From the NCBI GenBank assembly GCA_942490985.1, contig CALNYW010000006.1, positions 310,001 through 374,000 of the forward strand: DNA of 64,000 bases, written 5' to 3'. The stretch is from Thiosocius sp942490985 (lineage in GTDB: Bacteria; Pseudomonadota; Gammaproteobacteria; Chromatiales; Chromatiaceae). Shown here in pieces: positions 1-9,070 of the stretch (position 1 is the stretch's first letter; every line of letters starts with the position of its first letter). Below the pieces are notes generated by a model, which had not been told where the DNA came from, ran no database searches, and saw only the letters and a program-made list of their open reading frames with translations. The position numbers were made by a program, and so were the translations under genes.

Positions 1-1500
1 GTCATCGAAGATGGATTTCACCTTCCAGGTCTTCAGGCCAACGAGCTTGGCGTTATCGTCGATGATGCAGGCCTGTGGGCCACGCGCGTCGATGATGTCG
101 ATGCCTTCCTCGATCGACTCTTTTATTTCCACCGGGTCTGCCAGGAAGTGTGCCCTGTCTTCCAGGGCGGTCAGGGTGACCTGGATCTCGCCGTGCTGCT
201 GTTTCTGCAGCCGGGCCATGCTACGCGCGATATCCATCGCGACGTTGCCGCCGCCGATGACCACGACCGTCTTGGGTGCGTCGACAGCCTCGCCCTCGGT
301 GATCCGCCGCAACAGATCGACCGCCTTTTCGACGCCGGCATGGTCTGACCCCGGGATGCGGGTCGAGCGGCCGAGCTGCAGACCGATAGTCAACACAACC
401 GCATCGAATTCATTTTGCAGTTGTTCCATCGTGAGATCGCGACCGACGTGGGTGTTGTAGCGCATCTCGACGCCCATCGAGACAATCAGGTCAATCTCTC
501 GCTGGATCGTGTCATAGGGCAGTCGGTATTCGGGGATGCCATAGCGCGTCATGCCACCGGCATGACCCAGGGCCTCGTAGACGGTGACCGCATGGCCCTT
601 GCGCGCGAGGTCGAAGGCGGTCGTCATGCCGGCCGGTCCGGCACCGATGATGGCCACTTTTTTGCCGGTCGCCGGGGCAGGGCCACCGATGATGTCACGG
701 TAGCGCTCAAACGGAACCTGCTCGGTGATGTGCCGCTTGAGCCAGCGAATCGCAATCGGATCACCTTCGTGGCTGGCCGCACAGGTGGTTTCGCATCTGC
801 GTGTGCAGACACGTCCGCAGATCTGCGAGAACGGGTTGGTCTCGTACAACAGCTTCAGCCCGTGTTCATAATCACCGTCGCGGATCGCCGCGATGTAATC
901 GGGGATCGCCATATGCGCAGGACAGGTCGCCACGCAGATGCCGCAGGAGACACAACGGTCGGCTTCCAGCTTGGCCTCTGCGACCGAATAGCCCTTGACC
1001 ATCTCCACGAACGAATCCATCCGTTCCGCTGGTTCCAGCTCCGGCATGTCGACGCGTTCGGGGTCATGCAGGCGGTGCCCGTCGGGGCGCTTGTACCCGT
1101 GTGCATAATCGTCCCAGTGTTTCTTGTCGACACCCGGGGTGAAACAGAACTTGTCGGGATCGCTCTCGACCCACTTGTACTCGTTCGACATGCTCAGCGA
1201 ACTGGTCATACAGACATCGACGCATAGCGCACACCAGCAGCAGCGGCCATAGTCGATGCGCGGACGCAGGCCCGAGTCACCCGGCGTCGCGTCGATACCG
1301 TCGACCGGCACCATGTCGATCGCACCGTTCTGGCAGATCGCCTCGCAGGTACCACAGCCGATGCATTTCTCGACGTCGTTTTGGTGGAAGCCGCGGTAGC
1401 GTTCCGAGGCCTCGCGGTTGAACGGATCGGGAATGCTGACTGGTTCACGGAACAGGTTCTTCCACGCGGTAAAGGGCGAGAGGACATCACGCACGCTCAT
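1..1500 (-). CDS. NuoI-like ferredoxin fused to GltD/NfnB-type FAD oxidoreductase (partial, 3' end off window)
   Basis: The first 500 residues of a longer protein; the reading frame is still open at base 1. Residues about 41-80 hold two 4Fe-4S motifs (CIGCGTCEAIC and CCWCALCVDVC) of NuoI type. A GltD/NfnB-like module follows with its own Fe-S motifs (CVSCGICVATCP, then CGRVCTRRCETTC), an FAD-binding GAGPAG and a second Rossmann motif GGGNVAMDIA for NAD(P)H. Its ATG overlaps the stop of the NuoD-like gene (ATGA), so it is the last visible gene of the operon. Known GltD-family proteins pass electrons between NAD(P)H, flavin and Fe-S clusters; here the module probably feeds or drains the membrane complex encoded upstream. 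Whether it prefers NADH or NADPH cannot be read from the sequence. Confidence 0.85.
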   Translation of the reverse strand, partial: MSVRDVLSPFTAWKNLFREPVSIPDPFNREASERYRGFHQNDVEKCIGCGTCEAICQNGAIDMVPVDGIDATPGDSGLRPRIDYGRCCWCALCVDVCMTSSLSMSNEYKWVESDPDKFCFTPGVDKKHWDDYAHGYKRPDGHRLHDPERVDMPELEPAERMDSFVEMVKGYSVAEAKLEADRCVSCGICVATCPAHMAIPDYIAAIRDGDYEHGLKLLYETNPFSQICGRVCTRRCETTCAASHEGDPIAIRWLKRHITEQVPFERYRDIIGGPAPATGKKVAIIGAGPAGMTTAFDLARKGHAVTVYEALGHAGGMTRYGIPEYRLPYDTIQREIDLIVSMGVEMRYNTHVGRDLTMEQLQNEFDAVVLTIGLQLGRSTRIPGSDHAGVEKAVDLLRRITEGEAVDAPKTVVVIGGGNVAMDIARSMARLQKQQHGEIQVTLTALEDRAHFLADPVEIKESIEEGIDIIDARGPQACIIDDNAKLVGLKTWKVKSIFDD

Positions 1501-2684
1501 CGTTCGATCTCCGGTGGATAGGTATGTAACGAGACCATCAGGGCAGCGACGTCGGAAATATTACAGTTGACGATCAAGCGCTCCAGCAGCGCCATGGCAT
1601 GGGTATAAGAGGGACCTCGGACGTTCACGCGGCGCGGATAGCCGCTGCCGTCAGTGACCAGATAATAGCCATACTCGCCGCGCGAGCACTCGCCGCGCAC
1701 GTAGGTCTCGCCGCGCGGGATCTTCCAATGCAGCACATTGGGTAAGTCGGCCATCACCGCACCCTGGCGCGGCATCCTGGCGAGGATCTGGCGGATCAGG
1801 TCGACCGACATCAGCAGGTCACGCCGCCGGACATCGGCACGCGCATAGACGTCTGACTCGGTCGCGGTGACCGGCTCGAAATCGAGTGCCGGATAGACCA
1901 GGTAGGGATCGTCCTTGCGCACGTCCTTCGCGACACCCGCGCCACGGGCGACCGGCCCGGTTATGCCGTATTCATCGACCAGGGCGGGATCGACATAACC
2001 CAGCCCCACGGCGCGCCGTTTGAACACGGCATTGCAGAACATCACATCGTAGACGTCTTTCAATGTGCTCTCGATCTCGACCAGCGTTTCTTCCATGCGC
2101 GCATCGAAACCGTCTGGCAGGTCATCACGCACCCCGCCGGGCAGGATGAACATGTGGTAGATCCGCGCGCCGGTCAGCTCTTCGAAGCGGTCCAGCATCA
2201 GGTCGCGGACATAGGTGGTCCACTGGCCGATCACACCCTGGCCGAGTGCGCCGGCCTGACCGCCGAGGTACATCAGGTAGCTGTTGATCCGGCCCATCTC
2301 GAGGATCAGCGTGCGAATCCAGTGCGCCTTCTCGGGGACCTCCAGGCCGGCCAGCTCTTCGACCGCCGCGGCATAGCAATACTCATTGAAATCGGGTTCG
2401 GGTACGCAGATCCGACAGACGATCGGGAAGCACTGGATGAAGGTGCGGCGTTCCATCAGTTTTTCGAAGCCACGGTGCAGGTAGCCGACGTGGGTCTTGC
2501 CTTCGACGACCTCGTCGCCACACACGGTGAGTTCCAACGACATGTTGCCGGTGATGCCCGGGTGCTGGGGTCCCTGCCACAGCTTCAGGTACTTGCCTGA
2601 TGACAGATCGATATCCAGGCTGCCGTCAGCGCGCTTGGCCGGATACTGGCTGCGGTCGGCTTCGTCGAAATCGAACAGGCCCAT
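1497..2684 (-). CDS. NuoD / group-4 hydrogenase-like large subunit, Mbx-type
   Basis: A 395-aa homologue of complex I 49-kDa subunit and of group-4 NiFe hydrogenase large subunits. An N-terminal CxxC is present (C90-R-I-C93, in FPIVCRIC), at the place of the hydrogenase RxCGxC ligands. The C-terminus ends SLHTYPPEIER, with no DxCxxC, so a NiFe centre cannot be assembled in the usual way. This intermediate state resembles archaeal and Thermotogales Mbx/Mbs subunits rather than true hydrogenase or canonical NuoD, which has neither Cys pair. The length fits the family. It is translationally coupled to the fusion gene downstream and lies 1 bp from the NuoC-like gene. Confidence 0.88.
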   Translation of the reverse strand: MGLFDFDEADRSQYPAKRADGSLDIDLSSGKYLKLWQGPQHPGITGNMSLELTVCGDEVVEGKTHVGYLHRGFEKLMERRTFIQCFPIVCRICVPEPDFNEYCYAAAVEELAGLEVPEKAHWIRTLILEMGRINSYLMYLGGQAGALGQGVIGQWTTYVRDLMLDRFEELTGARIYHMFILPGGVRDDLPDGFDARMEETLVEIESTLKDVYDVMFCNAVFKRRAVGLGYVDPALVDEYGITGPVARGAGVAKDVRKDDPYLVYPALDFEPVTATESDVYARADVRRRDLLMSVDLIRQILARMPRQGAVMADLPNVLHWKIPRGETYVRGECSRGEYGYYLVTDGSGYPRRVNVRGPSYTHAMALLERLIVNCNISDVAALMVSLHTYPPEIER

Positions 2685-2685
2685 G

Positions 2686-3216
2686 TCAGCTTTTCTCCGG
2701 ATAGAGTGCTTGCTTCATGTGCGCTGCCGGGTCCCGGGTCTCTCGACCCGAGCGCTCGAGGTAGGTTTCTTCGGCATATTTCAGCGTGTCGAACTCGCGA
2801 CGATAGGGCGGAATGTCGGTCCACCCTTCGAGGATGAAGTCGTCGTTGACCCCGGGGCTGGCCGGAAAATCGATGCCGAACATCTCGCGGAGCTCGCGCT
2901 GGTAGGTGGCGGCGGTTGGCCAGATGTCATGGATGCTGTCCATCTGCGTGTCGTCTCGCGGCAACATCAGGCGCAGACCAAGATCACGCCGGTTGGCCCG
3001 GTCGTTGAGCAGGTACGTCAGCTGGAAAGACCCATCTTCAATCCAGTCGACCGCGGTCAGCAGAACCAGGTGCTTGAAACCCTCGCGGTCGCGAAGATGC
3101 AGCAACAACGGGCGTAGCACGGCACGTGTCACGGTGACAAAGGCGAGGTTTGGTCGCTGCTCGGTCAACTCGCCAAGCGCGAAGTCCTTGTTAAGCCTGT
3201 TATACAACGCTTGCAT
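2686..3216 (-). CDS. NuoC-like 30-kDa subunit
   Basis: A 176-aa protein with the NuoC core: TAVDWIEDG for the first half and the hallmark segment WPTAATYQRELREMFGIDF near the middle, ending in a short charged tail. It forms the peripheral-arm pair with the NuoD-like protein and has no cofactor of its own in this family. I place the start at MQALYNRL, because GAAGAG lies just upstream; an ATG 21 bases earlier is also open but has a weaker ribosome site. It stands alone, not fused to NuoD as in E. coli NuoCD. Confidence 0.88.
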   Translation of the reverse strand: MQALYNRLNKDFALGELTEQRPNLAFVTVTRAVLRPLLLHLRDREGFKHLVLLTAVDWIEDGSFQLTYLLNDRANRRDLGLRLMLPRDDTQMDSIHDIWPTAATYQRELREMFGIDFPASPGVNDDFILEGWTDIPPYRREFDTLKYAEETYLERSGRETRDPAAHMKQALYPEKS

Positions 3217-3262
3217 CGTGTTCTCTTCGCAGCCCATTCGCTTATGCCAGCCCCGTCACGGG

Positions 3263-3982
3263 CTACCAGCTGTAGTCCGGCATATCCCAGTCCTTGATCA
3301 CGCGTTTTTGATTCTTTTTGTACCAATCGAACCGTTCCGCGTAGTCGTTGGCACCCTCGGCCTTGCCCGCGCGAATCAGTTTCTTCAGGTCGTCGAAACC
3401 CTGTAACAACGCCTCAGGACGTGGCATACAGCCGGTGATATAGAGATCGACTGGCAGAAACTCATCAAGGCGCTTGATGGTGTTGTAGGAGTCCCAATAC
3501 ATGCCGCCGTTTATCGTGCAGGAGCCCAGCCCGACCACGTATTTCGGGTTTTGCATCTGCTCGTATGAGCGAATCGCCCGCTTCAGTGTCTTGACCGAGA
3601 GATAGCCGGAGATCACGAACAGGTTTGCCTGACGCGGTGTCGGGCGCCACTGGATGCCGTAGCGGTAGGCGTCGAAGCGCGGTGTCATCAACGGTCGCAT
3701 CTCGATCGCACCGCAACCGGTGCCGAAGCCGAGTATCCACAGTGACTCCGCGCGGGCCCAGTTGAAGAAGCCCTCGACGATCCGGCTGTAGGCGGCCGGC
3801 ATCACCGTCGGCGCCGCCTCGCAGTAGTAGTCGCGCAGTGGCTCGATTTCGATCTCCTGGCCGTCCGGTGTCTTTACCGTGCGGGGCAGCAGCTCTTCGC
3901 GCACCGGGATCTCTCTGAGCGGGGTGCGTCTTGGCTGTTCTCCGGGGCCGCGCCCGATACGTTTTTCCAGATCGTCTTTCAT
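3263..3982 (-). CDS. NuoB-like small Fe-S subunit with altered cluster N2 motif
   Basis: A 239-aa homologue of NuoB/MbhJ, which carries the proximal 4Fe-4S cluster next to the quinone or substrate site. Recognisable segments are GTGCGAIEM, GLGSCTINGG and GCMPRPEA. In NuoB the first is a tandem Cys-Cys before xxE, and in hydrogenases CxxC; here the second Cys is Gly, leaving three of the four standard ligands. Another Cys (DYYC, near residue 54) is the only other cysteine. The N-terminal ~50 residues are an unconserved charged extension. It is 3 bases from the NuoH-like gene, in the same operon. Confidence 0.87.
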   Translation of the reverse strand: MKDDLEKRIGRGPGEQPRRTPLREIPVREELLPRTVKTPDGQEIEIEPLRDYYCEAAPTVMPAAYSRIVEGFFNWARAESLWILGFGTGCGAIEMRPLMTPRFDAYRYGIQWRPTPRQANLFVISGYLSVKTLKRAIRSYEQMQNPKYVVGLGSCTINGGMYWDSYNTIKRLDEFLPVDLYITGCMPRPEALLQGFDDLKKLIRAGKAEGANDYAERFDWYKKNQKRVIKDWDMPDYSW

Positions 3983-3985
3983 CGC

Positions 3986-4891
3986 TTACACCACCATGAT
4001 GGCGACGATGCCCAGCGGCACCGCCCAGACCAAAAACCAACGGATCGACTGTTCCACGCGGAAGCGTGGGAAGGCCACGCCGACAAACAGCGAGAACAGG
4101 TAGATCAGGAATACCTTGAGGCAGAACACCGGCCAGCTCGCGGCGCCACCGAAAAACAGGTTCATGTAGACCACGATCTTGGCGATCGGGAAGATCGCCC
4201 GGTTGGTCTGCATCAGCGCGAGATAAGAGGAGTGGTACTCGGTCGGCGGCCCAATCGGGATTTCCTGCGGCGCCAGCACCGTGTCGAACGGCGGCCGCAT
4301 CATCGAACCCAGGAAAGACAACATCGCCGCAGCGACCGCGAAGGGATTGGTGAACAGTGTCCAGTTCCAGATGCTGCCCTGCTGGGCACCGACGATCTCG
4401 TTGACCGACAGCGTCTGGTACTGCAACGCGACGGCGAACACCGCCAGCGCGAACGGCAGTTCAGCGGCCGTGACCTGCGACAGGCCGCGGGTGATACCGA
4501 TGGCCGAGTAGGGGTGGCCGCTTTCGGCCGCGCCGAGCGCCATCCCCAAGGTGCCGAAGAACACGAAATACAGTGCCAGGATCAGGTCGCCGGCGAACGA
4601 CAGATTCGAAAACATCTCGGAGCCGTAGATGGTCGGCACGAACAGCAACAAGCCGATCCCGCCGGTGAGTCGGAACACCGGGCCGAGGTAATACATCACG
4701 CCGTGGGTGATCGAACTGCGCAGGCCGTAGTTCTTGATTAGATCAAAGTAGTTCTGCCAGATCGGGATGCCGTGACGACGACCGACGCGGGCACCGATCT
4801 TCTGCATCAGCGCGGTTAGCAGAAAGCCGTAGTTCGCGACGATGAACAACGTCATCAGCGAGTAGGGGATTTTGATCCACTCGAATTCCAT
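3986..4891 (-). CDS. NuoH-like membrane subunit
   Basis: A 301-aa multi-helix membrane protein of the NuoH/MbhM/HyfC family that joins the peripheral arm to the antiporter arm. Family segments visible include GLRSSITHGVMYYLGP, a conserved acidic AAESGHPYSAIG and the loop RPPFDTVLAPQEIPIGP with Glu/Asp residues lining the entry channel. The start MEFEWIKIP lies 2 bases after the stop of the double antiporter. A longer open frame upstream overlaps the antiporter gene and is not used. Its presence shows that the complex is membrane-bound and probably ion-translocating. Confidence 0.88.
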   Translation of the reverse strand: MEFEWIKIPYSLMTLFIVANYGFLLTALMQKIGARVGRRHGIPIWQNYFDLIKNYGLRSSITHGVMYYLGPVFRLTGGIGLLLFVPTIYGSEMFSNLSFAGDLILALYFVFFGTLGMALGAAESGHPYSAIGITRGLSQVTAAELPFALAVFAVALQYQTLSVNEIVGAQQGSIWNWTLFTNPFAVAAAMLSFLGSMMRPPFDTVLAPQEIPIGPPTEYHSSYLALMQTNRAIFPIAKIVVYMNLFFGGAASWPVFCLKVFLIYLFSLFVGVAFPRFRVEQSIRWFLVWAVPLGIVAIMVV

Positions 4892-4893
4892 GC

Positions 4894-7800
4894 TCACAAG
4901 CCCGTCTGCACCAGGTAAACGACGACGACGAAGGCAAGCAGCTGAACAGCGTAGGTTTGGCCGTTGCCCGTGTAGAAGCGGCGCAGCAGATCCGACGCGC
5001 TGTGCAGCAGATCGACCAACACGTCCCAGAAGCGGGTAACCAGCGGTTGGGTCAGGAATCCGAGCGCCTTGCGGTACGGCGCAAAGAAGTTCCACGCGAA
5101 GTGCGTCGTCTCCGGCCGGTAGGGTCGCTCGGCCGCAAACGCGATGTTGAACTGCTTGACCTTCTGCGCCTTGCGATTAACAAACAGCAACCAGGCGAAC
5201 AGTGTTGCGAAGATCACGCCGACCACCACCATGATCGAGATCGGACTCCAGTAGCCAAACTCGCTGGTGATCGTGAGTCCCTCCCAGCTCAATGCGCCGG
5301 CCGGGAAATAGCCGCTGATGAAGGCATCGACGCGACGCAGCGCGACGCCGGGTACAAGCGCGAAGATCAGCAGGCAGGCGACGAAGATCATCTGCGGCAG
5401 GACCAGCCAGAATGGGGCCTCTTTGATGCGGCGGTGCTCGTCTTTGAGTTGGCCGAGGAATATCGTGTGGATCAGACGGAACAGGTAGAGGAACGCAATC
5501 GGGCCAGACAGGAAGATCAGGATCATCGGCAGGCGATGCTCGGCCGTCATGATCGCGTTGTAAAAGATCCAGCGTCCGCCGAATCCGGAAAGCGGTGGCA
5601 CGCCCGACATCGCGATGATGCCGATCAGTACCGCGACAAACGACAAGGGCATCAACGTGATCAGGCCGCCCATCCGATACATGTCGCGGGTGCCGGTGCG
5701 CTTTGCGACGCCGCCCACCGACAGGAACAGCATCGACTTGTAGATGTAGTGGTTGATCACGAACATCAGTGCCATCAACCAGCCGAGGTGGTTCATCATC
5801 GCCAGGCCGAACAGGGCGTATCCCATCTGGCCGATCGACGAGTAGGCCAGCAGGCGCTTGGCGTCTTCCTGGAACGCCGCGAGCAGGTTGCCGACCAGCG
5901 CGGATAGCGCGCCGATCCACATCAGCATGTGGGTCAGCTCAACGCCATACAGTCGCTGTGGACCCATCTGCATCAGCAGGACGAACAAGCCGAACAGGCC
6001 GGCCTTGAGCAGAATGCCGGATACCATCGGCGAGACGTCGGTTTCGGCCTCGGCATGTGCCCCGGGCAGCCAGATGTGCACGCCCACCGCGGCGGTCTTG
6101 GTCATGAAGCCGATCGCCAACAGCAAGAAGACCCAGGGCGCGATGGGCTCGGCGACCTGGCTTAGCGCCGTGATCGGAAGCTGCGACAAGCCTTGCCCGG
6201 CCAGCGCAAAACCCGCCAGGATCAGGAATGCCCCGCCCAATGAGAACACCAGGTAAGACAGCGCGTGTGGCTCGGCGCGCTTGCCGCGCAGAATCAAGAA
6301 GTACGAACCGACCGTGAGTGTTTCCCAGGCAGAGAAGAAGGTGAACGTATCCTCGGCGACGATCAGCATCGCGAGGCCGGCATACATCAACACGGCAGAG
6401 GGATAAAAGCCCAGCCGCCGGCCACGGGTCTGGTAGCTGGCCAACAGGATCAGCGCCCCGCCGATCAGGATGATCACCGCGAAGATCAGTTGCAGCGGGT
6501 CATACGCCGGGTAGCTCACGCCGAACCACGTGACCATGCCGCCGATCGTCAGGCTGTTCTTGAACCACGCCGGCGCCCACTCGATCAGCAGGAAGCTGAA
6601 CGCGAACAGCAGCGGTACCGCGTGCAGCAGGTTGCCGTGGACCGATGTTTCACCCCATAGATAGCCCAACAACCAACCCACTGCGACGGCGCTCAGCACC
6701 ACGGCGTGTTTGTAGGGCGACGCGGCGATGGGCTCGGCAGGCTGCTCGCGCTTCATCACGTAGCCGAACCAGCGGAACAGGTAACCAGCCTCGAGCAGCG
6801 CGCCGAACAGGATCAGCCCGATCAGTGCCAGCCGCCCCTCGCCGGCGAGGTGGTGGATCAGCTCCCACTTGGCGTAGAAGCCGGGAAACGGCGGCAGGCC
6901 GATCAGCAGTGCAACAAAACTGACAAAGCCAAACAGCATCAGCGGCTTGCTCCGTAGTGCGCTCCAGGCCGTCAGTTCACGTCCGTCGACCAGTCCTGAC
7001 AGCCAGTAGAGACCGGCTTTGCCGACGGCATGGGCCAGCAGGATGCCGCCGGCGATATACAGGTAACCGTCACCGAGGATGTCGCGCTGGCCGACCACGG
7101 TCAGCACCAGCCCTAGCTGCGCCACGGACGAGTAGCCGAGCAGGCGCCGGTCATTTTTTTGCGAAAGCGCGAACAGGTTGGCCCCGACGAAACTCACGAT
7201 GCCGATACCCGTGGCGATCGGCAGCCACTCAGCGCCACCGATCAGCAACAGCTTGTCGACCGCGTAGAGCGTGGCGGAGCCGGAGGCGGCCGAGACCATC
7301 GCCGAAAAGGCCGGGTGCGCGGATTCGTAGATATCCAGTCCCCAGCCATTGGCCGGGAACGGTTTCAGTTCGGTAACGACAGCGATGAACATCAGGAAGA
7401 ACGCGAGTGCGCCGCCCTGCATCAGCGTGCTGCGGGCCTCGGCCATGCCGTCGATATTCAGCGTGCCAGTCGCGTGGTAGGAAAAGATGATCCCGACCAG
7501 TAACAGGATGGTCACAACCTGCGAGGCGACCAGGAATTTGAAACCGGCGCCCAGCGCGCGGTTGTCGCGCGACAGCAGGATCAGGCCGCCGGTCGCGATC
7601 GCGACCAGCTCGAAGAACACGAACAGGTTGAACAGATCACGGGTCAGCACGATGCCGCATGAGGCCATCGTAAAGATCAGCAACACCGCCATCGCTCGGC
7701 GCCCCTGCCGAAACAAGGTGTCACGGAGATAAAGCGCTGCGAGTAGCCCGCTGACGTTGATCAGCAGGGTCAGTACGGCCTCAGGCACACCCATGCGCAG

Positions 7801-8019
7801 GTTGATCGCGAAGGGTGGCTCGGTACCGGCCGTGTAGATATCGACCGGCAGACCGTCCCCCGATACAAGCGCGACCACCCAGCCGGCCGAGATCGCACTC
7901 ATGAGCGCCAGCGAGCCCAGGGTTATGCCATAGGCGGCACCACGCCAGTCGTTGCGCAGCAAGCCGAGCAGGAACGCTGCACCGAGTGCAGCGGCGATGA
8001 TGTAGATCGGATTTACCAC
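4894..8019 (-). CDS. tandem fusion of two Mrp/Nuo antiporter-like subunits
   Basis: A 1041-aa polytopic membrane protein made of two consecutive antiporter modules (MrpD/NuoM/NuoL family). Module 1 (about residues 1-480) carries E137 (FFELVA) and K219 (VVTELKPF), the usual Glu/Lys pair of a proton channel. Module 2 (about 500-1041) repeats this with E566 (SAWETL) and K641 (MTKTAAVGVHIWLPGAHAEA), and has the later NHYIYKSMLF lysine. The C-terminal tail looks like the NuoL/MrpA extension. In most Mrp, Mbh and Mbx loci these modules are separate genes. The start ATG overlaps the mrpC stop. The fusion fixes a 1:1 ratio and adjacency of two pumps. Confidence 0.9.
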   Translation of the reverse strand: MVNPIYIIAAALGAAFLLGLLRNDWRGAAYGITLGSLALMSAISAGWVVALVSGDGLPVDIYTAGTEPPFAINLRMGVPEAVLTLLINVSGLLAALYLRDTLFRQGRRAMAVLLIFTMASCGIVLTRDLFNLFVFFELVAIATGGLILLSRDNRALGAGFKFLVASQVVTILLLVGIIFSYHATGTLNIDGMAEARSTLMQGGALAFFLMFIAVVTELKPFPANGWGLDIYESAHPAFSAMVSAASGSATLYAVDKLLLIGGAEWLPIATGIGIVSFVGANLFALSQKNDRRLLGYSSVAQLGLVLTVVGQRDILGDGYLYIAGGILLAHAVGKAGLYWLSGLVDGRELTAWSALRSKPLMLFGFVSFVALLIGLPPFPGFYAKWELIHHLAGEGRLALIGLILFGALLEAGYLFRWFGYVMKREQPAEPIAASPYKHAVVLSAVAVGWLLGYLWGETSVHGNLLHAVPLLFAFSFLLIEWAPAWFKNSLTIGGMVTWFGVSYPAYDPLQLIFAVIILIGGALILLASYQTRGRRLGFYPSAVLMYAGLAMLIVAEDTFTFFSAWETLTVGSYFLILRGKRAEPHALSYLVFSLGGAFLILAGFALAGQGLSQLPITALSQVAEPIAPWVFLLLAIGFMTKTAAVGVHIWLPGAHAEAETDVSPMVSGILLKAGLFGLFVLLMQMGPQRLYGVELTHMLMWIGALSALVGNLLAAFQEDAKRLLAYSSIGQMGYALFGLAMMNHLGWLMALMFVINHYIYKSMLFLSVGGVAKRTGTRDMYRMGGLITLMPLSFVAVLIGIIAMSGVPPLSGFGGRWIFYNAIMTAEHRLPMILIFLSGPIAFLYLFRLIHTIFLGQLKDEHRRIKEAPFWLVLPQMIFVACLLIFALVPGVALRRVDAFISGYFPAGALSWEGLTITSEFGYWSPISIMVVVGVIFATLFAWLLFVNRKAQKVKQFNIAFAAERPYRPETTHFAWNFFAPYRKALGFLTQPLVTRFWDVLVDLLHSASDLLRRFYTGNGQTYAVQLLAFVVVVYLVQTGL

Positions 8020-8369
8020 TTCAGTTCGGTGTGCTTGGAGATGTCCAGGGTGCGCTTGGTCTCATACAGGCGGTAGGCATAGGCCAACATCAGCGCGGTA
8101 ACGCCGACGCCGATCACAATGGCGGTCAGCACCAGCGCCTGCGGCACCGGGTCGATGATGCGTTCGGCCGCGTCGGCCGCCGGGACTGTGCTATCCAGGA
8201 TCGGCGCGGTACGCCCGGCCAGGTGGCCGATACCGACCAGGACCAGGTTGACGCCGGTGTTGGCAACCGCAAACGCGACGATCATGCGCAGGATGTTGCG
8301 GTTGGTCAGCGCGCCATACAGGCCGATGAGTATCACGATGAAACCCGTGGCGATCGCGATGTCGGCCAT
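8013..8369 (-). CDS. mrpC: MrpC / NuoK-like subunit
   Basis: A 118-aa, three-helix protein with the NuoK/MrpC core (GLYGALTNRNILRMIVAFAVANTGVNL). NuoK-type proteins contribute a small ion path between the NuoH side and the antiporter modules. Its 3' end overlaps the double-antiporter start and its start abuts the MrpB-like stop, so it is in the same operon. The insertion APILDSTVPAADAAERIIDP between helices 2 and 3 is typical for MrpC. Confidence 0.88.
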   Translation of the reverse strand: MADIAIATGFIVILIGLYGALTNRNILRMIVAFAVANTGVNLVLVGIGHLAGRTAPILDSTVPAADAAERIIDPVPQALVLTAIVIGVGVTALMLAYAYRLYETKRTLDISKHTELKW

Positions 8370-9070
8370 TAGAGGTCCTCCGTCTTGGAAAGATTGACCA
8401 GCATCGACGAGAACTCCGCGCCGACCTTGAGGCCGACGACGGAATAGATGACCGGTATCGCGCCAGCCGAAAACATCGCGCCCAACGTGCCGGTGGGCAG
8501 AATGCGGTTGTCGAGAAAGCCGCCGGCCAGCACGATGCCCAAGATGCCGAGACCGACAAAGATCAGGCCCGAGGTCGACTCGACAATGGCGATCAGCCGG
8601 CTGCTCAGCAGCCGCAGCGGATCGCTCAGTAACAGCATCAGCACGGCCGAGGCGAGAATGGCGCCACCCTGAAAGCCGCCGCCGGGTGTGAGGTGGCCGT
8701 TGACGAAAACGTAGATCCCCAACAATAAGATCAGCGGCACCAGCAGACGCGTACCGGTCAGCAGCAGCTCACCGCTTGGCGACAGTGCAGGCAGCGACTC
8801 CGTCTCACCACGCTTGTCGCGATGCAGCACCAGGCCGACGATCGCCGCGGTGAGAAACAACACCGTGACCTCGCCGAGGGTGTCGAGACCGCGATAGGTC
8901 ACGATAATCGCGGTGACGATGTTGGCCGCGCCGACATCCTCGGCGGTCTGATTGGCGTAGTAGCGGGCCGTGAAATTGAGTTCGGTGTCCGGCGTGTAAC
9001 CGCTCAGCAGGCTGAAAAACACCGTACCCAGGCCCGCCAGCAGCACCAGAACGGTCAACCGCCTAATCAT
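8369..9070 (-). CDS. mrpB: MbhE-MrpB-like fused membrane subunit
   Basis: A 233-aa membrane protein. The first ~85 residues resemble the MbhE/MrpA C-terminal part (TYRGLDTLGEVTVLF); the rest is MrpB-like (NGHLTPGGGFQGGAILASA). It matches the order seen in Mrp and Mbh clusters, where these parts belong to MrpA/MrpB or MbhE/MbhF. It overlaps the MbhD-like gene by 8 bases at its start. It is probably part of the sodium/proton exchange unit of the complex. Confidence 0.85.
   Translation of the reverse strand: MIRRLTVLVLLAGLGTVFFSLLSGYTPDTELNFTARYYANQTAEDVGAANIVTAIIVTYRGLDTLGEVTVLFLTAAIVGLVLHRDKRGETESLPALSPSGELLLTGTRLLVPLILLLGIYVFVNGHLTPGGGFQGGAILASAVLMLLLSDPLRLLSSRLIAIVESTSGLIFVGLGILGIVLAGGFLDNRILPTGTLGAMFSAGAIPVIYSVVGLKVGAEFSSMLVNLSKTEDL

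Noticed and set aside
1497..2684. NiFe hydrogenase large subunit
   Set aside because: The C-terminal Cys pair is missing and there are no maturation genes in the visible region.
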